Shown: positions 42,217-51,927 of the stretch, piece after piece
How the letters are laid out: every line of letters starts with the position of its first letter
Numbering within the stretch: position 1 is the stretch's first letter
Origin: JAHEZL01 sp964406465
Lineage (GTDB): Bacteria; Bacteroidota; Bacteroidia; Flavobacteriales_C; GCA-002722245
Direction of reading: 5' to 3'
Assembly (NCBI GenBank): GCA_964406465.1
Contig: CAYORT010000007.1
Span: forward strand, 1 to 64,000
DNA: 64,000 nt
Program-made: the position numbers and the translations under genes
Notes under the pieces: model-generated
Told to the model about the DNA's origin: nothing
Databases searched by the model: none
The model's input: only the letters and a program-made list of their open reading frames with translations

Positions 42217-42261
42217 CAGCATCGGGACTTCCAAAAAAGGCTTAAAACCTGGTATTTTCTT

Positions 42262-44592
42262 ATGATAAAAAATCTAGTTATTGTTGAGTCACCTGCCAAA
42301 GCAAAAACCATCGAGAAGTTTTTGGGTAAAGATTTCGTGGTGAAATCGAGTATTGGCCACATTAGAGATCTGGTTAAAAAGGGCTTAGGTGTAGATACTA
42401 CAAAGAACTATCAACCAACCTACGAGGTGTCGGAAGATAAAAAAGAGGTGGTTAAAGAATTAAAGAAATTAGCGAAAGAAGCCGATACGGTTTGGCTCGC
42501 TACCGATGAGGACCGCGAGGGAGAAGCTATTTCATGGCACCTTGCGGAAACCTTAGGTTTGGATGTGAAAAAGACTAAACGTGTTGTATATCATGAGATT
42601 ACGAAAGAAGCCATTCAGTCGGCTATTGATAATCCTCGTTTTATTGATATTAATTTGGTAGACGCTCAACAAGCACGCCGTGTACTAGATAGATTGGTTG
42701 GTTTTGAGCTTTCTCCCGTTTTATGGAAAAAGGTGAAACCATCACTGTCTGCAGGTAGAGTGCAATCGGTTACCGTTCGTTTGATAGTAGAAAGAGAAAG
42801 AGAAATAAATGCTTTTAAATCAGAAACATACTTTAAAGTTATTGCTCATTTTGATTTAAAAGGTAAGGGTATATTAAAAGCAGAATTGCCAACCCGATTG
42901 GATTCTGAAAAAGAAGCTACCGCTTTTTTAAAGGAATGTGCTGAATCTTCTTTCAAAATAGGAAATTTAGAGACAAAACCTGCTAAACGCTCTCCCGCAC
43001 CTCCTTTCATTACTTCTACTTTGCAACAAGAAGCAAGTAGAAAACTAGGTTATTCGGTGGCGCAAACCATGTCGATAGCGCAAAGATTGTATGAGGAAGG
43101 GTTGATTACCTATATGAGAACCGACTCGGTGAACCTTTCTGAAACAGCTATTGAATCGGCTAAGAAGGAGATTACAAAAAGCTATGGTAAAGAGTATGTA
43201 GAAGTTCGTCATTATAAAACGAAAGCAAAAGGAGCACAAGAAGCCCACGAAGCCATCCGTCCTACTTATTTTGATAAACAAGAAATTGAAGGTGAAGCTC
43301 AACATCAGAAATTGTACAATTTGATTTGGAGAAGGGCTATCGCTTCTCAAATGGCCGATGCTGAATTGGAAAAAACCAATGTGGTGATTGAGGTTTCAAA
43401 AAGTAAAAGAACTTTAGCTGCACACGCTGAGGTGATGAAATTTGATGGGTTCTTGAAAGTATACATGGAATCAAGTGATGATGAAAGTGAAGATGGAGAA
43501 ACCAATAGTGTGTTGCCGGCGATGAGTGTTGGACAAGAATTGATTCTTACCGATATGTCGGCGAAACAAAGGTTTACCATGCATCCTCCTCGTTACTCTG
43601 AGGCGAGCTTGGTAAAGAAATTGGAAGAGAAAGGTATTGGTCGTCCTTCTACCTATGCGCCAACAATATCAACGGTTTTGAAAAGAAATTATATTGTTAA
43701 AGAGGCTCGCGAAGGAGAAGAACGCCCGTATAAAATAGTGACCTTGGAAAATGGTTCCATCACTTCCTTCACTAGAACAGAAAACACTGGAGCAGAAAAA
43801 AACAAGTTGTTTCCAACAGATATCGGTACTGTGGTAAATGATTTCTTAGAAAAGCATTTTCCTACCATTGTTGACTACAATTTCACAGCAACAGTAGAAA
43901 AAGAGTTTGATGAGATTGCCGAAGGAAAGATTGATTGGCAGAAGATGATTGATTCTTTCTATAAACCTTTCCATCAGGATGTTACCGAAACAACTGAGAA
44001 TTCTGAAAGAGCTAGCGGAGAAAGGTTGTTGGGTGTTGATCCTGTTTCTAAAAAGAACATTTATGTGCGAATTGGTCGTTTCGGACCAATGGCGCAATTG
44101 GGTGAGACTCCCGAAGAGGAAGATGGCGAAAAACCTAAGTATGCAAAGCTTCGTCCTAATCAACGATTAGAGAATATTACATTAGAGGAAGCAATTGATT
44201 TATTCAAATTACCTCGTGATTTGGGTGAATATGAAGGTAAGAAGGTGACTGTTGGCGTGGGGCGTTTCGGACCATATGTGCTGCATAACTCTAAGTTTAT
44301 CTCAATCCCAAAAGGTGAGGATCCAATGGAAATTGATATCACTAGGGCAGAAGAACTTATTCTTGCTAAACGTCAGGCCGACATCGATAAGTTCATTTCT
44401 AAATTCGAACACGAAGGTGAAGAAATTGAGGTGTTGAATGGTCGTTTCGGACCCTATATCAAAAAAGGAAAAGAGAATTTTAAAATTCCTAAAGGAACCG
44501 AAGCGAAATCATTGACTTTGGATGATTGCCTAAAAATAATGGCCGATACTGCCAATGCTCCAAAGAAAAAATTTGTAAGAAAGAAAAAATAA
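42262..44592 (+). CDS. topA: DNA topoisomerase I
   Basis: 776 residues from ATG 42262; 30 upstream in-frame codons lie over the promoter and are excluded. Type IA topoisomerase that relaxes negative supercoils. It starts with the Toprim domain (KNLVIVESPAKAKTIEKFLG ... DREGEAISWHLA), followed by the catalytic region with Tyr284 in EEGLITYMRTDSVNLS and the GRPSTYAPTISTVLKRNYI element. The C-terminus has glycine-rich topoisomerase repeats (RIGRFGPMAQLG, VGVGRFGPYVLHN, NGRFGPYIKKG) in place of zinc ribbons, then a lysine tail. Confidence 0.96.
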   Translation: MIKNLVIVESPAKAKTIEKFLGKDFVVKSSIGHIRDLVKKGLGVDTTKNYQPTYEVSEDKKEVVKELKKLAKEADTVWLATDEDREGEAISWHLAETLGLDVKKTKRVVYHEITKEAIQSAIDNPRFIDINLVDAQQARRVLDRLVGFELSPVLWKKVKPSLSAGRVQSVTVRLIVEREREINAFKSETYFKVIAHFDLKGKGILKAELPTRLDSEKEATAFLKECAESSFKIGNLETKPAKRSPAPPFITSTLQQEASRKLGYSVAQTMSIAQRLYEEGLITYMRTDSVNLSETAIESAKKEITKSYGKEYVEVRHYKTKAKGAQEAHEAIRPTYFDKQEIEGEAQHQKLYNLIWRRAIASQMADAELEKTNVVIEVSKSKRTLAAHAEVMKFDGFLKVYMESSDDESEDGETNSVLPAMSVGQELILTDMSAKQRFTMHPPRYSEASLVKKLEEKGIGRPSTYAPTISTVLKRNYIVKEAREGEERPYKIVTLENGSITSFTRTENTGAEKNKLFPTDIGTVVNDFLEKHFPTIVDYNFTATVEKEFDEIAEGKIDWQKMIDSFYKPFHQDVTETTENSERASGERLLGVDPVSKKNIYVRIGRFGPMAQLGETPEEEDGEKPKYAKLRPNQRLENITLEEAIDLFKLPRDLGEYEGKKVTVGVGRFGPYVLHNSKFISIPKGEDPMEIDITRAEELILAKRQADIDKFISKFEHEGEEIEVLNGRFGPYIKKGKENFKIPKGTEAKSLTLDDCLKIMADTANAPKKKFVRKKK

Positions 44593-44598
44593 TAGCGA

Positions 44599-45774
44599 AT
44601 GAATTTATCCATTTATCTCACTCCTGTTAATCTTCATGAAATTAAGCATGAGCGATGGGGAAACTATTCTTTAGGGAAATCTGTTTCTTTTTATCAAGGA
44701 GAGGAAGATGGTGATATTAATCTTCGAGATTTTAATATCGCTGTTGTTGGCATTTGCGAAGAAAGAAATGCCGTAAATAATGATGGCTGTGGGTCGGCAC
44801 CTAATTCTGTAAGAAATTACCTATATCAGCTATCTGCAGTGCAAGGAATTACTAAAATTCTCGACCTGGGTAATGTGTTACCGGGAGAAAGGGTGGAAGA
44901 CACTTATTTCGCAGTTCAGCAAGTGATAGCCGAATTGGGTAAAAGTCAGGTTGCAGTTATTGTACTAGGAGGTTCACAAGATCTTACCTTCCCAATCTAT
45001 CAGGCTTACGAGAAGTTGGAACAGATGGTGAATGTAGTGTCGGTAGATCCTATGTTTGATATTGGTGACATGCAGGCTCCTCTAGATGCAAGAAATTACT
45101 TAAGTAAGATAATTCTTCATCAACCCAACTATCTATTTAATTTTAGCAATATAGGTTTCCAAAGTTATTTCATAAATGCCGAGGAATTGGCGCTCATGCA
45201 AAGATTGAATTTTGATGTTTACAGATTGGGGTGGGTGAAAAGCAATATGGAAGAAGTGGAGGCAGTGGTGAGAAATGCAGATATTTTGACTTTCGATATG
45301 TCGGCAGTGAAATTTTCTGATGCCCCCGGTAACAATAACGTTCTGCCCAATGGTTTCTTTGGTGATGAGGCTTGCCGCATATCTCGCTATGCTGGTATTA
45401 GTGACAAGCTTTCTTGTTTTGCTCTTTTTGAATTGAATCCATTGAGAGATAAAGACGGCATAAGTGCTGCTCTTGCTTCACAGATGGTTTGGTATTTCTT
45501 AGATGGAATTGCCGGAAGGAAGTCAGATTACCCCGTAAGCTCAACAGAAAACTACTTAAAATACAATGTTACTTTCGAAGACAACGACCATTTGGTGGTT
45601 TTTTATAAAAGTGATAAAAGTGACAGATGGTGGATGGAAGTGCCTTTCCCTAATGAACAAAAATCTAAATATGTGCGTCACCACTTAGTGCCTTGCAGCT
45701 ATAAAGATTATCAAACTGCATGTACCGGTGATGTGCCCGATAGATGGTGGCAAACTTATAATAAGCTGCATTGA
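44599..45774 (+). CDS. Degenerate arginase/formimidoylglutamase-fold protein
   Basis: 391 residues of the ureohydrolase fold (arginase, agmatinase, HutG). The metal motifs are partly lost: GGDHS is GGSQD (124-128); DAHxD is DPMFD (150-154, the His replaced by Met); and SFDxD is TFDMS (231-235). Only some of the six manganese ligands remain, so hydrolase activity is doubtful. It starts 6 bases after topA and precedes the T9SS genes. That order recurs in related bacteria, as I recall, so the protein may have a non-enzymatic role linked to motility or secretion; this is inference. Confidence 0.75.
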   Translation: MNLSIYLTPVNLHEIKHERWGNYSLGKSVSFYQGEEDGDINLRDFNIAVVGICEERNAVNNDGCGSAPNSVRNYLYQLSAVQGITKILDLGNVLPGERVEDTYFAVQQVIAELGKSQVAVIVLGGSQDLTFPIYQAYEKLEQMVNVVSVDPMFDIGDMQAPLDARNYLSKIILHQPNYLFNFSNIGFQSYFINAEELALMQRLNFDVYRLGWVKSNMEEVEAVVRNADILTFDMSAVKFSDAPGNNNVLPNGFFGDEACRISRYAGISDKLSCFALFELNPLRDKDGISAALASQMVWYFLDGIAGRKSDYPVSSTENYLKYNVTFEDNDHLVVFYKSDKSDRWWMEVPFPNEQKSKYVRHHLVPCSYKDYQTACTGDVPDRWWQTYNKLH

Positions 45775-45873
45775 TTAGTCATTAAAATATTATAAAACTG
45801 TTAATAGATGTTCAAAAAATTGGAAATTTTGGTCGATCAAAATGTAACCTTCGACAAAGATTATTTTCGATTT

Positions 45874-45905
45874 TTTGTTATTAATTCAAAATTTATTTAG
45901 CTTTA
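45874..45905 (+). promoter_or_regulatory. Possible promoter of the T9SS gene block
   Basis: TTTG at 45874-45877, 20 bases, then TAGCTTTA at 45898-45905 (TAnnTTTG with the last base changed). The porP-like ATG at 45962 follows about 56 bases later. Confidence 0.35.
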
Positions 45906-45961
45906 GAATTCTTTTGGAGGAACTTTTCAAAAGAAATTATTCTCAATTAGGGGTTTTTTAT

Positions 45962-46945
45962 ATGAAGAAAATTTTTACAATAATCGCTCTCTCTGCCTTG
46001 TCACTGCCCGTTTTGGCGCAACAAGATAAGCAGTTAACGCACTACTTTTTTAATAACATTACCACCAATCCTGGTGCAGCTGGAACCAACGAAAATATTT
46101 GCGTGGGTTTAACTTTACGTGAGCAGTGGACAGGTTTTCCCGGTAACCCACAAACAGGTGCGTTTACTTTTTCTATGCCCTTGGCTCCTGGAATGGGTGG
46201 CGTTGGTTTAGTAATGATTGCAGATCAATTGGGTGCTTCAAGAGATATGACAGTTAAGGCAAGTTATTCTTATCATTTGCCAATAAGCAAAGCAAAAAAC
46301 AGAATTTTAGGAGTAGGGTTGAATTTGGGTATTCTTAATAAGGGTATCGACTTTACTATGTTTAATACGCCTAGTGGTCCAACGTATGTAAATACTTTAG
46401 ATCCATATTTAAATGGTGCTAATTCAAACGCAAGTGTTATGAAACCAGATCTTGGTTTCGGACTTTTTTATAAATCGCCAACATTGTATTTTGGATTAAG
46501 TGGTCAAGAATTATTGGCAGGCAAACTAGATTATAGTTCTTCTGGTGGTTCTGCTGAGTCACATATTGTTAGACATTATTATCTAGCAGGTGGATATGAT
46601 TATCCAGTAGGAAGCACTCAGTGGGTTCTAAAACCATCTTTCCTTGTTAAAACAGATATGACAGCGACGCAATTTGATTTCAACTTACGTGCGGAGTGGA
46701 GAAATTTAGTTTGGGGAGGATTGACTTACAGATATTATGATGCCGCAACAGCAATGGTGGGTTATAATGCGAGAATAAGTAATTCTCAAAATTTAAAAAT
46801 TGGTTACGCTTACGATTTCACAACAAGTGGAATGGGTGAGCCTCAACAAGGTGGAAGTAATGGTTCACATGAATTATATATTGGATACTGTATCAAGAAG
46901 CCCGTTCCACCAAGGGTTACTTTCATAGATCCAACATTATTGTAA
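45962..46945 (+). CDS. PorP/SprF family T9SS outer-membrane protein
   Basis: 327 residues from ATG 45962; the frame is open for 29 more codons upstream but these give no signal peptide. Signal MKKIFTIIALSALSLPVLAQ, then the family start QDKQLTHYFFNNITTNPGAAGTNENICVGLTLREQWTGFPGNPQT, and strand-rich barrel sequence to the end. PorP/SprF proteins sit in the outer membrane and anchor or export T9SS cargo, especially type B. It is just upstream of gldK. Confidence 0.9.
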   Translation: MKKIFTIIALSALSLPVLAQQDKQLTHYFFNNITTNPGAAGTNENICVGLTLREQWTGFPGNPQTGAFTFSMPLAPGMGGVGLVMIADQLGASRDMTVKASYSYHLPISKAKNRILGVGLNLGILNKGIDFTMFNTPSGPTYVNTLDPYLNGANSNASVMKPDLGFGLFYKSPTLYFGLSGQELLAGKLDYSSSGGSAESHIVRHYYLAGGYDYPVGSTQWVLKPSFLVKTDMTATQFDFNLRAEWRNLVWGGLTYRYYDAATAMVGYNARISNSQNLKIGYAYDFTTSGMGEPQQGGSNGSHELYIGYCIKKPVPPRVTFIDPTLL

Positions 46946-47062
46946 GCGAACCTAAATGAATTTTTATCGTTTGATTGCAAACTTGTTGTAACTTTTAGAT
47001 ATAATTGTATTATTGTTTTAAACTCGAGTAACTTGTCTACATTAAAATTAAATATCGGAAAT

Positions 47063-48436
47063 ATGAAAAAGTTAGCTTGCTTTTTTATGGGAGTAGTTGT
47101 TTTGTGGAGTTGCAGTAGCGGACCGAAAGGGGAGCTGGTGGGAACCAACCGTGAACAATTTTATCAAGAAGTTCCTTTTGGAATGTTGTTTATTCCGCTA
47201 GGGTCTTTTCACATGGGACCAAGCTACGAGCAAATTACGCACAATCAAACTTCTCAAAATAAAGTGGTTTCTGTTCAATCTTTCTATATTGATGAGACCG
47301 AGATTACCAATGATGAGTATCGTCAGTTTGTTAATTATGTGCGCGACTCTATCGCTCACTATAAATTATATGATGTAGATGCTGATCATATCATCGCTAA
47401 AGATGAATATGGTGAGCACATCGACTGGGATGTTAAAATCAAATACGACGATGAGGCAAACACTGATGCCTTGGCTGATATGTTCTTACCTGAAGCTGAA
47501 CGTTTCTATAAAGTGAAACAAATTGATGCTAGAAGAATGAACTTTGTTTACTACTGGATTGATTTTAAAACAGCAGCAGTGAGAGGGAATGTGCCTAACC
47601 GTTACGAGTACGATGATGTTGTAAACGGAAAACCAATGAAGGAAAGAACTTTAGAATCTTGGAAATACCGTGATGTTTATGGTGATGGTATTACAGATCG
47701 TTCTCAATTCATAAAGAGAGAAATTGTTAACGTTTATCCAGATACTTTATCTTGGGTACACGATTTCACCTACTCATTCAATGAACCAATGACACAAATG
47801 TACTACTGGCACCCAGTTTACGACCATTATCCAGTAGTTGGCGTAAATTGGAATCAAGCTAAAGCGTTTTGCGTTTGGAGAACTCACTTGATGAATGATT
47901 ATAGAACTAGTATTGAACAGGCTATCGTAAATGATTTCCGTTTGCCTACAGAATCTGAATGGGAGTATGCTGCTAGAGGTGGTTACGATCAGTCTCCATA
48001 TCCTTGGGGAGGTCCATACATCCGTAACAGCCGTGGTTGTTTCTTAGGAAACTTTAAACCATTAAGAGGTAACTACGTGGATGACGGTGGTTTACATACT
48101 ATCATTGTTGCTCACTACTGGCCAAATGGTTTCGGATTGTTTGATATGGCGGGTAACGTAGCAGAATGGACAAGTAACGCTTTTGAAGAATCTGCATACA
48201 ACTTTGCACACGACTTAAACTTAGATTTTACATACAATGCTAACGAAGATGATGCGCCTGCATTGAAAAGAAAAGTTATTAGAGGTGGATCTTGGAAAGA
48301 TATAGGTTATTTCATGCAAACTGGTGCTAGAACCTATGAATATCAAGATACAGCAAAATGTTATGTGGGGTTCAGATGTGTACAAACATATCTTGGTCGT
48401 AAAATGGGGGACGTTAACGATTCACAAGTGTATTAG
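47063..48436 (+). CDS. gldK: T9SS ring lipoprotein GldK
   Basis: 457 residues from ATG 47063. Lipoprotein signal MKKLACFFMGVVVLWSC (Cys17), then a formylglycine-generating-enzyme-like fold (VPFGMLFIPLGSFHMGPSYEQ, DETEITNDEYRQFV, YPVVGVNWNQAKAFCVWRT, RLPTESEWEYAARGG, DMAGNVAEWTSNAF, VIRGGSWKD). GldK (PorK) forms with GldN (PorN) the periplasmic ring of the T9SS that is attached to the outer membrane. Followed 46 bases later by gldL. Confidence 0.94.
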   Translation: MKKLACFFMGVVVLWSCSSGPKGELVGTNREQFYQEVPFGMLFIPLGSFHMGPSYEQITHNQTSQNKVVSVQSFYIDETEITNDEYRQFVNYVRDSIAHYKLYDVDADHIIAKDEYGEHIDWDVKIKYDDEANTDALADMFLPEAERFYKVKQIDARRMNFVYYWIDFKTAAVRGNVPNRYEYDDVVNGKPMKERTLESWKYRDVYGDGITDRSQFIKREIVNVYPDTLSWVHDFTYSFNEPMTQMYYWHPVYDHYPVVGVNWNQAKAFCVWRTHLMNDYRTSIEQAIVNDFRLPTESEWEYAARGGYDQSPYPWGGPYIRNSRGCFLGNFKPLRGNYVDDGGLHTIIVAHYWPNGFGLFDMAGNVAEWTSNAFEESAYNFAHDLNLDFTYNANEDDAPALKRKVIRGGSWKDIGYFMQTGARTYEYQDTAKCYVGFRCVQTYLGRKMGDVNDSQVY

Positions 48437-48482
48437 CAAAACAACATAAATCACTAAAATTTAACTTAAAAACCTAAAACCT

Positions 48483-49283
48483 ATGTCTGGCGGAAGTTAC
48501 AAAAAGAAAAAGTTTATGGCGATGTCTACCGGTTTCGGAGCGGCAATCGTAATCGTTGGAGCCATGTTTAAAATTCAACACTGGCCTGGAGCATCATTCA
48601 TGCTTATTTTCGGATTATCAGTAGAAGCGTTCTTATTTATCATGGGGGCATTTGAACCGCCTCACATGGATATCGATTGGACTTTAGCATACCCTGAATT
48701 AGCAGGTGGACACAAAGATGAAGAAGAAGCAGAAGCTTCTGTAGAAGTTTTAGAAGAAGCAGATCCTGTGACTCAAAAATTAGATCAAATGTTTACAGCG
48801 GCTAATATTGGTCCTGAATTGATTGAATCTTTGGGCAAAGGTTTGAAAAATATGGGTGACGCTGCAACTAACTTGAATACTCTTAGCACTGCTGGTGCTG
48901 CTGGTGGCGAGTTCGCTGAAAAATTGAAAGGCGCGTCTTCAAACGTAGATAAATTATCAGATTCTTATACGCGCGCTTCTGAAGCGTTAACAGGATTGGC
49001 TGATTTGAAAGGTCAAGGTAATGTTTATGCGGAAGAGTTAGTTAAAATGACTAGCAACTTGTCTGAATTGAATGAGGTTTACGCAAAACAAGTAAAAGCA
49101 TCTAAAGATAGTATTGGTTTGTCATCTGAAGTAACTGAAAGCATCAACGAATTGTTGAAACACTTAAGTGCTTCTGTTGAAGATACTAAGAAATACAAAG
49201 AGGAAGTAGCTGTATTAGGACAAAATCTAAGCAAGTTGAACACTGTTTACGGTAACATGTTGTCTGCAATGACAATTCGTTAG
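48483..49283 (+). CDS. gldL: T9SS motor protein GldL
   Basis: 266 residues. Two membrane helices (residues ~12-31 and ~38-57: TGFGAAIVIVGAMFKIQHWPG, SFMLIFGLSVEAFLFIMGAF) with buried charges Lys30 and Glu48, which match the proton-path residues of GldL. An acidic, coiled-coil cytoplasmic part follows. GldL and GldM form the proton-driven rotary motor of T9SS and gliding. Confidence 0.95.
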   Translation: MSGGSYKKKKFMAMSTGFGAAIVIVGAMFKIQHWPGASFMLIFGLSVEAFLFIMGAFEPPHMDIDWTLAYPELAGGHKDEEEAEASVEVLEEADPVTQKLDQMFTAANIGPELIESLGKGLKNMGDAATNLNTLSTAGAAGGEFAEKLKGASSNVDKLSDSYTRASEALTGLADLKGQGNVYAEELVKMTSNLSELNEVYAKQVKASKDSIGLSSEVTESINELLKHLSASVEDTKKYKEEVAVLGQNLSKLNTVYGNMLSAMTIR

Positions 49284-49338
49284 TAAGCGGATTTATTTAA
49301 TTAATAATTAAAGTTTAACTACCTAAAGATATTTAGAA

Positions 49339-50991
49339 ATGTCAGCAGAGAAACTCAGTCCCCGCCAGCAGATGATTGGTATTATGTACCTCGTACTCTT
49401 GGCGATGTTGGCAATGAATGCGTCAAAAGACCTTTTGAACGCCTTCGTTGCTCTAGAAAATGGTATTGGAAGTACCAATAAAAACTTTGCAGTTAAAAAT
49501 GCAAGTGCTTACGCAGTAATCTCAAAAGCTGCTGCAAAAATTCCAGCTCTTAAGAAAACTGAAGCTCAAGCTAACGTTTTAAAAACGCAAGCAGACAAGC
49601 TTTATAAAATGATTGAAGATGATAAGAACTATATGATTTACACCATGACAGGTGGTAAAGATGAAGATTCGATTCCACTTGGTAAAGACAATCAAGATAA
49701 AGGTGCTGAGTACTACTTAACAAACGACGCCCCTAGCGAGAAAGGTGAGCGTTTGAAAAAAGCAATGGAAGAGTTTAGCGATTTGATTGCAAATAAATTC
49801 GTTAAAGATTCAATTCTTAATCCTGCTAAAGATAAGGAAGACAAAGCGCTTGTCGACAGATGTACCAAAATGTTGTCTACTAAAGATTCAACAGATAAAG
49901 ATGGTGTTAAGCATCCATGGATTTCATTGATTTCTGAGCATATTCCTTTGGCAGCTGTTACCGCTAACTTAACTCTTTTGCAAACCTATGTAAGAAATGC
50001 AGAAGCAGAAGTTGTGGAAAGAATTGCTTCTAGATTGGAAGGTGATGGTATGACAGTGAATAAAGCCGAAGGTATGGCTGTTATGAAATCTGGTTATGTA
50101 TTAACGGGTGAAGAATTAGAAGGAAGTATTTTCCTTTCTGCTTATAACAGTAACATCGTGCCTAAGGTCTATACCGGACTTGTAGATACTAGCAAATTCA
50201 ATAATGGAAAAGTTGAGAATCCAGATGATAATGAGGCTTTCTTAAAATCATTATTTAAGAAAGGTTCTTATGATGAAGAAGTTCCAGTTGTTGCTGGTAA
50301 AGGATTATTCAAGAAGAGAGCAGGTTCTCCTGGTCCAACTGATTTAATGGGAGTAATTAAAGTTCCTGGTAAAAATGGAATTTCTTACTACTGGTTTAAA
50401 ACCACTTATATGGTTGCTCAGCCTAGTGCTACTATCGCTGCAACTAAAATGAACGTGTTTTATATAGGTTTACCTAACCCAGTTTCAGTTTCTGCTCCAG
50501 GTGTTGCCTTGAAAGATATTAGCCTTTCTGCTCCAGGTTTACAGTTTACTAAAGCTGGTAAAGAAGGGGAGTATATCGTGAATCCAAAAACTGCAGGTAA
50601 ATTTAAAGTTACAGTTAATAAAGCTGGTGGTGGTGCGTTGGGTAGCATGGAATTCCGTGTTAAATCTTTGCCAACTCCAGTAGCTAAAATTTTAGGTAAA
50701 AATGGCGGACCAGTTCAAGTTGGTTTATTGAAAGCTGTTGATAAGGTGGATGCTGTAATGGAAAACTTCGACTTTGAGATGAAAGTTACTATTGCATCTT
50801 TTGACTTAACCATGAATATTAAAGGTGACTTGAAAACTGAGGTTTCAAAATCGAATACATTAACGCCTCAAATGAAAGCTATGTTAAGTGGTGTTCAAAA
50901 GGGAACTAAAGTTTACTTTGAGAACATTAAAGTAACAATGCCAAATGGTGAAAAACGTTCTTTAGGTACATTATCTTTCACTGCAAACTAA
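49339..50991 (+). CDS. gldM: T9SS motor protein GldM
   Basis: 550 residues. One N-terminal membrane helix (LSPRQQMIGIMYLVLLAMLAMNASKDLLNAF, about 11-30) inserts into the GldL ring; the rest is periplasmic, with GldM domains D1-D4 (a helical part, then Ig-like segments such as GLPNPVSVSAPGVALKDISLS and GSMEFRVKSLPTPVAKILGKNGG). It spans the periplasm to contact the GldK/GldN ring. Placed 55 bases after gldL. Confidence 0.95.
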   Translation: MSAEKLSPRQQMIGIMYLVLLAMLAMNASKDLLNAFVALENGIGSTNKNFAVKNASAYAVISKAAAKIPALKKTEAQANVLKTQADKLYKMIEDDKNYMIYTMTGGKDEDSIPLGKDNQDKGAEYYLTNDAPSEKGERLKKAMEEFSDLIANKFVKDSILNPAKDKEDKALVDRCTKMLSTKDSTDKDGVKHPWISLISEHIPLAAVTANLTLLQTYVRNAEAEVVERIASRLEGDGMTVNKAEGMAVMKSGYVLTGEELEGSIFLSAYNSNIVPKVYTGLVDTSKFNNGKVENPDDNEAFLKSLFKKGSYDEEVPVVAGKGLFKKRAGSPGPTDLMGVIKVPGKNGISYYWFKTTYMVAQPSATIAATKMNVFYIGLPNPVSVSAPGVALKDISLSAPGLQFTKAGKEGEYIVNPKTAGKFKVTVNKAGGGALGSMEFRVKSLPTPVAKILGKNGGPVQVGLLKAVDKVDAVMENFDFEMKVTIASFDLTMNIKGDLKTEVSKSNTLTPQMKAMLSGVQKGTKVYFENIKVTMPNGEKRSLGTLSFTAN

Positions 50992-51003
50992 ATATTTAAC
51001 TAT

Positions 51004-51852
51004 ATGAAAGTGATTATAAACAAATTTGTGTTGTTGGCCGCTGGCGCAATTCTTTGCAATACTTCTTTTGCACAAGATGAGCCAAGCTTATTGGATGGTG
51101 TTTATACTCCAACCCATCATACCGAAAGAAAACACATTCCTTACCCGTCTCTTAGAGAGGCAGATGTAATGTGGTCCAAACGTATGTGGAGAATTCTCGA
51201 CTTACGTGAGAAAATGAATCATCCTCTGTACTATCCTATCACTCCAATTGGTGGTAGAAAAAGTTTAACTCAGGTGATAATGGATCGCGCTAAGAGTCCA
51301 GATGATCTTGAAGGCTTAACAGCTTATGCTGATGAAGAATTCAAATTGAAGATGGAGAAATCTGAGATTGAAAATATCTTAGTTAAATATGATACTTTGC
51401 AAGTACCAGATGATGAAGGTAACATGATTCCTAAACCAATTAAAATTGATTTTGAGCCTTCTTCAGTGAAGCGTTACAGAGTTAAAGAAGATTGGTTCTT
51501 TGATAAACAAAGATCGGTTTTAGATGTTAGAATCATTGGTATGTGTCCGGTACAAGAAGTTTTCGATGCTGAAGGAAACTACAAAGGTGAAAAACCATTG
51601 TTCTGGATTTATTTCCCAGAGGCTCGTCATATTTTCGCAAACGAGATTGTTTTTAACCGCTATAGTGACTCTGAGAAAAGAACTCTTGAAGATATTTTCT
51701 GGAAGAGAAACTTCAGCAGTTATATCTACAAAACAAGTAACGTTTACGATAGACAATTGAACGAATACACTACCAATCTTGATTTACTTTTAGAATCAAA
51801 AAAAATTAAGGATGGTGTTTTTAATATGGAACAGGATTTCTGGGAATATTAG
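51004..51852 (+). CDS. gldN: T9SS ring protein GldN
   Basis: 282 residues. Signal peptide (MKVIINKFVLLAAGAILCNTSFAQ), then the GldN/PorN body: IPYPSLREADVMWSKRMWRILDLREKMNHPLYYPI, VKRYRVKEDWFFDKQRSVLDVRIIGMCPV and LFWIYFPEARHIFANEIVFNRYSDSEKRTLEDIFWKR. It forms the periplasmic ring with GldK. Starts 12 bases after gldM; a strong terminator follows. Confidence 0.94.
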   Translation: MKVIINKFVLLAAGAILCNTSFAQDEPSLLDGVYTPTHHTERKHIPYPSLREADVMWSKRMWRILDLREKMNHPLYYPITPIGGRKSLTQVIMDRAKSPDDLEGLTAYADEEFKLKMEKSEIENILVKYDTLQVPDDEGNMIPKPIKIDFEPSSVKRYRVKEDWFFDKQRSVLDVRIIGMCPVQEVFDAEGNYKGEKPLFWIYFPEARHIFANEIVFNRYSDSEKRTLEDIFWKRNFSSYIYKTSNVYDRQLNEYTTNLDLLLESKKIKDGVFNMEQDFWEY

Positions 51853-51870
51853 AAAACTTAAATCTTTTAG

Positions 51871-51904
51871 AAAAAACTCTCCGAATTTCGGAGAGTTTTT
51901 TTTT
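51871..51904 (+). terminator. Intrinsic terminator after gldN
   Basis: Stem CTCTCCG / CGGAGAG extended by an A-tract and a long T-tract (AAAAAACTCTCCGA ... TCGGAGAGTTTTTTTTT). It ends the gldKLMN transcript. Confidence 0.88.
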
Positions 51905-51927
51905 ATATTTAACTAAAACCAATTTAT

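Noticed and set aside
42172..42261. An N-terminal extension of topA by 30 codons
   Set aside because: The extra sequence covers the promoter and has no topoisomerase similarity; MIKNLVIVESPAKAK is the usual start.
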